The notes below the pieces were generated by a model. It worked only from the letters and a program-made list of their open reading frames with translations, searched no databases and was not told where the DNA came from. The position numbers and the translations under genes were made by a program. A stretch of DNA of 64,000 nucleotides, taken from assembly GCA_020555605.1 (NCBI GenBank), contig JAJCJC010000005.1, positions 75,371-139,370 of the forward strand, written 5' to 3'. Source of the DNA: a bacterium 210917-SL.2.15. Lineage in GTDB: Bacteria > Bacillota > Clostridia > Oscillospirales > Oscillospiraceae. Shown piece after piece: positions 1 to 6,559 of the stretch (within the stretch, counting starts at the first letter, position 1; each line of letters begins with the position of its first letter).

Positions 1-311
1 CCGTGCTCACCGTGGACGCCGGTCAGGCCAACAGCCATGCAAAATTTGGCTGGCAGACATTTACCGACGCGGTGTTTCGCATTCTCTGGCAGCTCCCCCA
101 GCCGGTGGCCTTTGTGCTGTGGGGCAAGCAGGCCCAGGTCAAGTTGGAGCGGGCCATTGACGCCCCTGCCGGCGGACCGCGGCTGGTTCATACTTCGGCC
201 CATCCCTCGCCTCTGTCTGCCAAGCGCGGCTTTTTCGGTAGCCGGCCTTTCAGCCAGGTGGACGCTTTTCTGCGCGAAAACGGCGCTCCCCCCATCGGCT
301 GGGTGCTTTGA
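1..311 (+). CDS. ung: Uracil-DNA glycosylase, C-terminal part (cut by window edge)
   Basis: Removes uracil from DNA as the first step of base-excision repair, in the cytoplasm. Only about the last 100 codons are present; the reading frame is already open at the left edge, so the true start lies outside the window. Seen directly: the family stretch LTVDAGQANSH, the VLWGKQAQ segment, and the catalytic-loop motif HPSPLSA followed by RGFFGSRPFS and the usual PIGWVL-type ending. The family is normally about 220 to 230 residues, so roughly the first 55% is missing. The call is secure from the motif order. Confidence 0.93.
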   Translation, partial: VLTVDAGQANSHAKFGWQTFTDAVFRILWQLPQPVAFVLWGKQAQVKLERAIDAPAGGPRLVHTSAHPSPLSAKRGFFGSRPFSQVDAFLRENGAPPIGWVL

Positions 312-320
312 AGCGCGCCG

Positions 321-363
321 CACACTATATTTGTGTGACATTTTCCCACAACTGTGTTATAAT
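321..363 (+). promoter_or_regulatory. Promoter of the PHP-like gene with an overlapping palindrome
   Basis: A -35 element GTGACA (335-340) lies 17 bp before a perfect TATAAT (358-363). The 17-bp imperfect palindrome CACAC-N7-GTGTG (321-337) overlaps the -35 element and could be a repressor site. Transcription would start near 370, about 100 nt before the gene. Confidence 0.6.
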
Positions 364-469
364 GCACTCAACATGCTTTGTACAGCGATGACAAAGTGAA
401 CCGCAGGCGGCACAACGGCGTGCCGTGCCTGCTCCGCCTTTGCCCTGTTAACACCAAAGGAGGCCATCT

Positions 470-1240
470 ATGATCTACCGCGTCGATCTTCATGTGCATA
501 CCGCCCGTGGCAGCACCGATCCGGCCCTGTGTCTGCCGGAACTGGTGCGTGCCGCCCGGCAGGCTGGCCTGGATGCCATCGCCATCACCGACACCGACTA
601 CTGCACCCCTGTGCCCATTGAGCTGCGCGGCGTGGTGCTGATTCCCGGCTGCGAAGTGAGCACCCTGGGCGGTTCGATTCTGGGCGTATTCCTGGAGCGT
701 CCTCTGGATTTTGTCCGGCTGCGGCAGCACGGCCTGCCTACAGCGGATGAAGCCGTACTGGAGATCCATCGCTGCGGAGGATTGGCCATTCTCGCTTATC
801 CCTTTGCCCAAAAAGACGCCAACCCCGCCCTGTTTCCCATTCGTCCCGATGCCGTGGAAACTGCGTGCGCCTGTGTTGTGCCTCAGGACAGCGCCGCCGG
901 GCAGCGCGCCCTACTGTGGGCCACGGAACACCAGCGCACCCGCGTGGGCGGCAGCAACGCCTACACGCCTCGGGAACTGGGTACGGTTTACACAGAAATC
1001 TCCTGCCCCCGCCTGTCCCGCGCTTTCTTGAAAGAGGCCTTGGATCTGGGCCGTTGCCGTCCCGTCTGTGCGCGCGCCGCAGCCGCATCGCCGGCCCGAC
1101 GGCCTTCATCCGCCCGCACCGGAAAAACGGCGGCCTCCGTTGTCAAAGGCGCAGCGGTGTTGGGCCTGTTCCGTTTAGGAGGGCTGCTCCCTTCACCCAA
1201 GCGGCCAAAAAAACACGCAGGTAAAAAATCAAAAAAATAA
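470..1240 (+). CDS. PHP-fold protein with a degenerate metal site
   Basis: A 256-residue protein of the PHP (polymerase and histidinol phosphatase) fold, related to the YciV-type phosphoesterases. The start is set by AGGAGG seven bases before the ATG. Motif I, DLHVHT (residues 6-11), is intact. The usual TDHD is TDTD (about residue 41), the usual HP pair is YP (AILAYPF, about residue 108), and the usual GSDAH is GSNAY (about residue 160). Three positions that normally bind metal are therefore changed, so hydrolytic activity is doubtful. The last 60 residues are Arg/Ala/Lys-rich and end KKHAGKKSKK, suggesting a flexible, perhaps nucleic-acid-binding tail. It stands alone between its own promoter and a terminator. 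Confidence 0.75.
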   Translation: MIYRVDLHVHTARGSTDPALCLPELVRAARQAGLDAIAITDTDYCTPVPIELRGVVLIPGCEVSTLGGSILGVFLERPLDFVRLRQHGLPTADEAVLEIHRCGGLAILAYPFAQKDANPALFPIRPDAVETACACVVPQDSAAGQRALLWATEHQRTRVGGSNAYTPRELGTVYTEISCPRLSRAFLKEALDLGRCRPVCARAAAASPARRPSSARTGKTAASVVKGAAVLGLFRLGGLLPSPKRPKKHAGKKSKK

Positions 1241-1284
1241 AACATGCTCCGGGTGCTGCCAGCGTCCGGAGCATGTTCTTTTTT
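1241..1284. terminator. Bidirectional terminator between PHP-like gene and dut
   Basis: A 12-bp perfect stem (AACATGCTCCGG at 1241-1252 with CCGGAGCATGTT at 1266-1277) is followed by a T-run on the + strand and preceded by an A-rich stretch. It can serve both convergent genes. Confidence 0.85.
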
Positions 1285-1288
1285 TATC

Positions 1289-1729
1289 TCAGCGGCGGCC
1301 GGTGGAACCAAAGCCCCCGCGGTCGGTGCCTTTCAAATGCTCCACTTCTTCAAAGAGGATGCGCGGCTGGTTTTCCACAATGCGGAACTGACAGATCCGG
1401 TCGCCCATCTCCACGCAGGTATCCCGCGTGGCATATACCGGCATGCGCCATTCGTCATTGTCGCCGCAATAGCTGCCGTCGATCACACCCATGGAATTGG
1501 TCTGCAGAAGGCCCCAAGTCTTGAACGTGCTGGAGCGCGGCACTACGTGCGCTTCATACCCTGCGGGCAGCTCCATGGCAATTCCCAGGCGGATCAGGCG
1601 GAACTCGCCTGCCTTCAATTCCACGCGCTCAGCGGCGCGCAGGTCGATCCAGTCGGACTTTCCGTCAATGTAGCGCAGCCGCTCAATGTCGTCTGAAAAA
1701 TAACGGATTTTAATGATTTCCTCCCCCAT
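1289..1729 (-). CDS. dut: dUTP diphosphatase (trimeric dUTPase)
   Basis: Hydrolyses dUTP to dUMP and pyrophosphate, keeping uracil out of DNA and feeding dTMP synthesis. All five trimeric-dUTPase motifs are visible in order: [26 protein letters not shown] (substrate-binding loop), GDRICQFRI, and the C-terminal glycine-rich RGGFGSTG. The chosen ATG at 1729 is preceded by GGGAGGAG, which overlaps the end of nrdG; an in-frame GTG seven codons upstream lies inside that ribosome binding site and is less likely. The gene follows nrdG with 5 bp between the stop and the start, so the two are probably translated from one message. The context is deoxynucleotide supply. Confidence 0.93.
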   Translation of the reverse strand: MGEEIIKIRYFSDDIERLRYIDGKSDWIDLRAAERVELKAGEFRLIRLGIAMELPAGYEAHVVPRSSTFKTWGLLQTNSMGVIDGSYCGDNDEWRMPVYATRDTCVEMGDRICQFRIVENQPRILFEEVEHLKGTDRGGFGSTGRR

Positions 1730-1734
1730 GGGTC

Positions 1735-2262
1735 TTATGTCTCCTCCCACAGTACCACGCTTCCGGCGCGCAGTGTTGTTTTCATATCGATAATGCGTTG
1801 GTTTTCGCTGCCCCGGAAGCGCAGGGACACATTGCGCTGCTCGGCCACAAAGGGACCGTCCACCAGCACGTCGATCTGCCGCAGCAGATCATCGGTCACC
1901 GCACAGCGGCCGCAGCCTCCCTCGGCCAGGATATCCTCTTCGAGCACATTACCGGTGAAGCACCAGACCGTCTTGTGCGGATAGGCGGCGCGCACCTTTT
2001 TCAGCAGAGCAAGCACTGCTGGTTGGTTCTCCGGCTCAAAGGGTTCCCCGCCCAGCACCGTCAACCCGTGGATATAGCCCGGCGCGAGCAGGCGCAGGAT
2101 CTCCTGCTCCGTTTGTGCGGTGAATGGCTCTCCAAAGCAGAAATCCCAGGTTCCGGCGTTGAAGCAGTCCTTACAGTGCCGGCGGCAGCCGGATACAAAC
2201 AGCGACACCCGTGTGCCGGGGCCGTTGGCGATGTCCACTTTTTTGATCTCGCCGTAATACAT
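1735..2262 (-). CDS. nrdG: Anaerobic ribonucleotide reductase activating protein
   Basis: A radical-SAM iron-sulfur protein that generates the glycyl radical on NrdD, using S-adenosylmethionine. The protein has 175 residues. The radical-SAM signature CRRHCKDC (about residues 24-31) and the downstream [10 protein letters not shown] motif are intact. The ATG at 2262 has a clear AAGGAGGG seven bases upstream; a longer open frame further upstream has no ribosome binding site. It lies downstream of nrdD on the same strand but is separated from it by a small XRE-type regulator gene and two hairpins, a less common arrangement than direct nrdDG adjacency. Confidence 0.95.
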   Translation of the reverse strand: MYYGEIKKVDIANGPGTRVSLFVSGCRRHCKDCFNAGTWDFCFGEPFTAQTEQEILRLLAPGYIHGLTVLGGEPFEPENQPAVLALLKKVRAAYPHKTVWCFTGNVLEEDILAEGGCGRCAVTDDLLRQIDVLVDGPFVAEQRNVSLRFRGSENQRIIDMKTTLRAGSVVLWEET

Positions 2263-2425
2263 GGCGCAGCCCTCCTTTCGGTTTTTTATTGTATCATAAA
2301 CGATCCGCAGTGACAAGCGGCGTCTCCGGTGAGGCTTTTCACTCCATGGAAACACTGCGTCTGCAACCTGCTACTGCGTTCCCAAGCAACTGAACGGGGT
2401 TTTCCTGTGCCGTTGATGCCAATTC

Positions 2426-2704
2426 TTACGGTGTGCATGCCAATCGTAAAAAAGCGCCAAAGGGGCGCTTTTTTGGATATTTAATCAAAAGGTCGTCGCA
2501 AGAAACCTGCAGAATACGGCACAAGCAGGCAAGTTCATCCGCGTAAATATGCCTCTGACCGGCTTGTATTTTGGCCAAAGCACTGCGGGTAATATCACAG
2601 CCATTCTTTTGCAACCGTGCGGCAAGCTGTTCCTGGGATAAACCGTGTTGCCCGCGAAACGCACGGATGCGCTGTCCTAACGCCCGTTCATACGCTGCGT
2701 CCAC
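2426..2704 (-). CDS. Small XRE-family helix-turn-helix regulator
   Basis: A 92-residue protein consisting almost only of an XRE (Cro/CI-type) DNA-binding domain: a first helix around LGQRIRAFRGQHGL, the turn LSQEQLAARL, and the later ITRSALAKIQAG and LACLCRILQVSCDDLL segments. I chose the GTG at 2704, which has AGGGAAGG ten bases upstream; a GTG two codons earlier sits too close to it. It lies between nrdD and nrdG on the same strand. Its target is unknown; control of the nrd genes is only a guess. The last 18 codons run through a terminator-like hairpin (2448-2474), so a shorter ancestral end is possible. Confidence 0.72.
   Translation of the reverse strand: MDAAYERALGQRIRAFRGQHGLSQEQLAARLQKNGCDITRSALAKIQAGQRHIYADELACLCRILQVSCDDLLIKYPKKRPFGAFLRLACTP
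2448..2474 (-). terminator. Intrinsic-terminator-like hairpin inside the end of the XRE gene
   Basis: An 11-bp perfect stem (AAAAAAGCGCC / GGCGCTTTTTT) with a 5-nt loop; on the minus strand it ends in six T. It lies within the last codons of the XRE gene, before nrdG. Confidence 0.7.
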
Positions 2705-2765
2705 CCGCACACCACCTTCCCTGCACTGAAATAAGTGCAAAACAAAGGAGAATAGCACAAAGGAA

Positions 2766-2814
2766 CCTCCCCGTTTTTGCTTTTGCAAAAACGGGGGAGG
2801 GCCGCGGCCCTCCC
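2766..2814. repeat. Two adjacent inverted repeats after nrdD
   Basis: The first is a 15-bp inverted repeat (CCTCCCCGTTTTTGC at 2766-2780 with its complement at 2785-2800, one extra G) with a 4-nt loop. The second is a perfect 20-bp palindrome, 2795-2814, centred on GCCGCGGC. They share bases, so only one hairpin can form at a time. Position just after the nrdD stop suggests termination or processing of the nrdD message before the XRE and nrdG genes. Confidence 0.6.
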
Positions 2815-2829
2815 TTCCCCTCTTTTCTT

Positions 2830-5010
2830 TTACAGATGCATCACGCGGTCTTTGATTTCCTGCGTCCGGCCTTGGTTCCAGAACTGGGTGCCGATGTAGC
2901 CGCAGGTGCGCCGGGCCACGTTCATCTTGTTCTGATCGTGGTTTTTGCACTGGGGACACTCCCAGATCAGCTTACCGTGCTCGTCGGTGACAATCTGGAT
3001 CTCGCCCTCGTAACCGCACACCTGGCAATAGTCGCTCTTGGTATTCAGCTCGGCATACATAATATGATCGTAAATAAATTTCATCACGTCCAGCACCGCT
3101 TCGAGGTTGTTCTGCATGTTGGGCACTTCCACATAGCTGATTGCTCCGCCGGGAGAGAGCTTCTGGAACTGCGCCTCGAATTCCAGCTTGGAATAGGCGT
3201 CAATCCGCTCGGTGACATGGATATGATAGCTGTTGGTAATGTAATTCTTATCGGTAATGCCGGGAATCACGCCAAAGCGCTTCTGCAGGCACTTGGCAAA
3301 TTTATAGGTGGTGGATTCCAGCGGCGTGCCGTAAAGGCTGAAATCGATATTCTCCTTGGCCTTCCACGCGGCGGTGGCTTCGTTGAGGTGCTTCATTACC
3401 TCCAGGGCAAAGGGCGTGGCAGACGGATCCGTGTGGCTCTTTCCAGTCATATACTTCACGCACTCATAGAGTCCGGCATAGCCCAGGGAAATGGTGGAAT
3501 AGCCGCCAAAAAGGAGCTTGTCGATGGGTTCGTCCTTCTTCAGGCGCGCCAAGGCGCCGTACTGCCACAAAATGGGGGCCGCGTCGGACTTGGTGCCCAG
3601 CAGCCGACGGTGGCGGCACATCAGGGCGCGGTAGCACAAATCCAGCCGCTCATCAAAAATCTTCCAGAAGCGCTCCATATCGCCGCCGGAACTGAGCGCC
3701 ACATCCACCAGATTGATAGTGACCACGCCCTGATTGAAGCGGCCGTAATACTTAGGCTTTCCGGTTTCAGGATCCACATAGGGGGTCAGGAAGCTGCGGC
3801 ACCCCATGCAGGTATAGCAGTGTCCCTCGCCGTTTTTGTCCACTTTGTTTTTAAGCATGACCTTTTCGGAGATATAGTCGGGCACCATACGCTTGGCCGT
3901 GCACTTAGCGGCCAACTGCGTCAGATAATAATAGGGGGAATCCTCATGAATGTTCTTCTCTTCCAGCACATAGATCAGCTTGGGGAACGCCGGGGTGATC
4001 CACACGCCGGCTTCGTTTTTCACGCCGCGGATGCGCTGGTTGAGCATTTCCTCAATGATGATCGCCAGATCGTCCCGGGTGCGCGCGTCCTCTGCCTCGC
4101 CCAAGTACATAAACACCGTGACAAAGGGGGCCTGGCCGTTGGTGGTCATCAGCGTGACTACCTGATACTGAATCGTCTGCACGCCGCGGCGGATCTCCTC
4201 GCGCAGGCGCTTTTCCACAATCCCGGAAATCTGCTCCTCATCGGCGCCGGCGCCCAGGGACTGCAGTTCCGCCTCCACATCCCTGCGGATCTTGCGGCGG
4301 CTGACATCCACAAAGGGGGCCAGATGCGTCAGGGAAATGGACTGCCCGCCGTACTGGGAAGAGGCCACCTGCGCGATGATCTGGGTGGCGATGTTGCAGG
4401 CGGTGGAGAAGGAGTGGGGCTTTTCGATCATAGTGCCGGAGATGACCGTGCCGTTCTGCAGCATGTCTTCCAGGTTCACCAGATCGCAGTTGTGCATGTG
4501 CTGGGCGAAATAATCGGCGTCATGGAAATGGATGATGCCCTGCTCGTGGGCCTCCACAATATCCTGGGGCAGCAGAATGCGCTTAGTGATATCCTTGCTG
4601 ACCTCGCCGGCCATATAGTCGCGCTGCACCGAGTTGACAGTGGGATTCTTGTTGGAATTTTCCTGCTTGACCTCTTCGTTGTTGCACTCGATGAGGGCCA
4701 GGATCTGCTCGTCCGTGGTGTTGGATTTGCGCACCAGGGAGCGGGTATAGCGATAGGTAATATAGCTGCGGGCCAGGGCATAAGCGCTGTGGGCCATGAT
4801 CTGTTCCTCCACCAGATCCTGGATCTCCTCCACGGACGGGGCGTGGCTCATAACCTTGCATTTGTTCTCCACTTTGGTGGCAATCTGGCGAATCTGGGCG
4901 GCGGTCAGCTTGTCCGCGTCGCGCATCTCATTGTTGCCCTTGGTGATGGCGGCAATGATTTTGGTAATATCAAAATCCACTTCGCAGCCGCTGCGCTTGA
5001 TAATCTTCAT
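2830..5010 (-). CDS. nrdD: Anaerobic (class III) ribonucleoside-triphosphate reductase
   Basis: Reduces ribonucleoside triphosphates to deoxy forms without oxygen, using a glycyl radical made by NrdG. The protein has 726 residues, the family norm. Seen: an N-terminal ATP-cone (MKIIKRSG...FDITKIIAAI) for allosteric control; the catalytic barrel with HMHNCDLVNLEDML; a C-terminal zinc site (CQVCG ... CPQC); and the radical loop RTCGYIG near the C-terminus. The start at 5010 follows AAGGAGAGAGG; the seven extra upstream codons lack a ribosome binding site. Two NrdR-like boxes upstream fit classical control by NrdR, which represses nrd genes when dATP is high. Confidence 0.97.
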   Translation of the reverse strand: MKIIKRSGCEVDFDITKIIAAITKGNNEMRDADKLTAAQIRQIATKVENKCKVMSHAPSVEEIQDLVEEQIMAHSAYALARSYITYRYTRSLVRKSNTTDEQILALIECNNEEVKQENSNKNPTVNSVQRDYMAGEVSKDITKRILLPQDIVEAHEQGIIHFHDADYFAQHMHNCDLVNLEDMLQNGTVISGTMIEKPHSFSTACNIATQIIAQVASSQYGGQSISLTHLAPFVDVSRRKIRRDVEAELQSLGAGADEEQISGIVEKRLREEIRRGVQTIQYQVVTLMTTNGQAPFVTVFMYLGEAEDARTRDDLAIIIEEMLNQRIRGVKNEAGVWITPAFPKLIYVLEEKNIHEDSPYYYLTQLAAKCTAKRMVPDYISEKVMLKNKVDKNGEGHCYTCMGCRSFLTPYVDPETGKPKYYGRFNQGVVTINLVDVALSSGGDMERFWKIFDERLDLCYRALMCRHRRLLGTKSDAAPILWQYGALARLKKDEPIDKLLFGGYSTISLGYAGLYECVKYMTGKSHTDPSATPFALEVMKHLNEATAAWKAKENIDFSLYGTPLESTTYKFAKCLQKRFGVIPGITDKNYITNSYHIHVTERIDAYSKLEFEAQFQKLSPGGAISYVEVPNMQNNLEAVLDVMKFIYDHIMYAELNTKSDYCQVCGYEGEIQIVTDEHGKLIWECPQCKNHDQNKMNVARRTCGYIGTQFWNQGRTQEIKDRVMHL

Positions 5011-5122
5011 CGGTGCCTCTCTCCTTCTCATGATGCTCTCTCATGTATGTAAAAATGCATTAGAGCGAATAACTTTGTTCTGCTCCATGCCGCGCTTTGT
5101 AACGCTATGCGGTTTCCATGAT

Positions 5123-5138
5123 AACAAGATATTGTGGT
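5123..5138 (-). promoter_or_regulatory. NrdR-like box 1, upstream of nrdD
   Basis: On the minus strand the site reads ACCACAATATCTTGTT, close to the known NrdR box ACACWATATATWGTGT. It lies about 115 bp before the nrdD start. The core CACAATATCTTGT is identical to box 2 but in opposite orientation. Confidence 0.6.
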
Positions 5139-5332
5139 TTGGTCAAGGGTCTGAATCACAATTTATGCCATTTCATGCCCCCCAAAAAACAAACAAAAAT
5201 AATTCTTATTTTTTGTGCATTGCTACAAACCAAGAACAATTTTCAGGATATTCCGCGCCTTTTATGCGCTTTCCCCTGCATTTTGAACAGCTTTTCCGTT
5301 CACTTCCCTTTTGACCCGCTCCGCAGCGTCAA

Positions 5333-5348
5333 ACACAATATCTTGTGG
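5333..5348 (+). promoter_or_regulatory. NrdR-like box 2, in the nrdD / lectin intergenic region
   Basis: Reads ACACAATATCTTGTGG, matching 14 of 16 positions of the NrdR box consensus. Its centre is 210 bp from that of box 1, close to 20 helical turns. Usual NrdR boxes are about three turns apart, so looping would be needed. The rest of this roughly 580-bp intergenic region has no gene I can support. Confidence 0.6.
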
Positions 5349-5470
5349 TTCCTCCCACACCGGCTGCCACCTCGTTTCCCTCTGTCACCCCGTCGCGGCG
5401 CCGGAAGAAAGCAGCGCCCCCCAGGCGGAAATTTCCCTTGAAAAAAGCGCCTTTTTCGCCTTTTTTCCAC

Positions 5471-5499
5471 TTTCAAAGCGCTGCAAAGCATGCTATAAT
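5471..5499 (+). promoter_or_regulatory. Promoter of the lectin gene
   Basis: A perfect TATAAT (5494-5499) with a weak -35 (TTTCAA, 5471-5476) at 17 bp. Transcription would start near 5506, 86 nt before the gene. Confidence 0.5.
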
Positions 5500-5591
5500 A
5501 CAAACACAGAATACTGCGGCGCGCAGGCGCGGCTCCGCTGCGCTCCACCGGCATACCGCCGCACGGTTTTTGATACAAAGGAGGCTTCCCC

Positions 5592-6308
5592 ATGAAAAAG
5601 AAAACTTCCGAAACCGTCATCGTTGAAGGTCGATTCTATACCATTGCCTCGCCCAACGGCAGAGTGCTGGAGGTGGCCAATTACAACCCCGAGTCCGGTG
5701 CGGCCATCCAGCTGTGGGATTACGCTGGCGCCCAGTGGCAGCAGTGGACCTTCATCCCTGTCGGCGCGGACACCTACCGCATCTGCAACCGCTTTACTGG
5801 CAAAGCCATCGATCTGTGCCTGGGCGGCACGGTGGACGGCACCTGGCTGCACCAGTGGGACTGCAACACCGGCCGCGGCCAGCAGTGGAAGCTGGAGCCG
5901 ACGGAGGACGGCTATGTCCGGTTCCGCTCCGTGCTCGCCGATAAATACCTCGATCTCTACCAGGCATTCAGCGGCAACGGCGGCCGCGCTCAGATCTGGT
6001 CGGACAACGAAGGCACAAACCAGCGCTGGCTCCTGAAAGACGTAACGGATAAAAACGCCATCCGCCCCAGCGCGGCGCAGTTGGAAAAGCGCGTGAAGGA
6101 GCAGGTGGAGGAGGTCGCACAGGAAGCCGCCAAGACCGCCAAGAAAACCGCCCGCAAAGCGCCGGTTAAAAAGAGCACCACTAAAACCACCAAGACTGCC
6201 GCCCGCACCTGCCGCACCAAAAAAACGGCAGAGGCCCCTGCGGCAGAAACAGCCGCCAAGCCCCGCCGCACCCGCAAGAGCACTGCAAAAAGCGACGAAA
6301 CCACCTAA
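5592..6308 (+). CDS. Ricin-type beta-trefoil lectin with a histone H1-like basic tail
   Basis: A 238-residue protein with two very different halves. Residues about 8-150 form a beta-trefoil (ricin B / CBM13) with three repeats marked by QLWDYAGAQWQQW, WLHQWDCNTGRGQQW and QIWSDNEGTNQRW, the QxW carbohydrate-binding signature. Residues about 155-238 are Lys/Ala/Thr/Arg-rich (runs such as KTAKKTARKAPVKK and KPRRTRKSTAK), like bacterial histone H1-type tails. No signal peptide or membrane segment is visible, so it appears cytoplasmic unless released otherwise. A clear ribosome binding site (AAAGGAGG) supports the start. What it binds is unknown: glycan recognition by the first half and DNA or polyphosphate contact by the second are inferences. 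Confidence 0.8.
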   Translation: MKKKTSETVIVEGRFYTIASPNGRVLEVANYNPESGAAIQLWDYAGAQWQQWTFIPVGADTYRICNRFTGKAIDLCLGGTVDGTWLHQWDCNTGRGQQWKLEPTEDGYVRFRSVLADKYLDLYQAFSGNGGRAQIWSDNEGTNQRWLLKDVTDKNAIRPSAAQLEKRVKEQVEEVAQEAAKTAKKTARKAPVKKSTTKTTKTAARTCRTKKTAEAPAAETAAKPRRTRKSTAKSDETT

Positions 6309-6321
6309 AATATACGGTTGC

Positions 6322-6354
6322 AAAAATACCCGACCGATGGTCGGGTATTTTTTT
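6322..6354 (+). terminator. Strong terminator after the lectin gene
   Basis: Stem AAAATACCCGACC / GGTCGGGTATTTT with a 3-nt loop, followed by a T-run. Confidence 0.92.
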
Positions 6355-6440
6355 ATTCCAACATGCGCACTATGCCCCATGATTCCGTTCGCAGCGTCGC
6401 CTCATGCTTCAAATTTTACAAAGACTTAACCGCAGCATGG

Positions 6441-6469
6441 TTGCTGTCATCTACATCATACGCTATATT
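6441..6469 (+). promoter_or_regulatory. Candidate promoter of the large SLH surface protein
   Basis: TTGCTG (6441-6446), 17-bp spacer, TATATT (6464-6469). The predicted start lies about 85 nt before the gene. Confidence 0.5.
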
Positions 6470-6559
6470 GTGTTTCGCTCGTTTGCCGCCAGGGTATGCC
6501 GAACCGGCAGACAAACAGTATGGAATCTGTTGGATTAAATAAAGGAGAGTGAAACGTGA

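Noticed and set aside
321..337. NrdR box at the PHP-like gene promoter
   Set aside because: The palindrome has a 7-bp centre where the NrdR box needs 8 between ACAC and GTGT, and there is no second box in phase.
2617..5052. A + strand frame of more than 800 codons opposite nrdD
   Set aside because: It mirrors the nrdD codons in GC-rich DNA, has no ribosome binding site and its translation is low-complexity (Leu/His/Gly/Val-rich); nrdD is certain.
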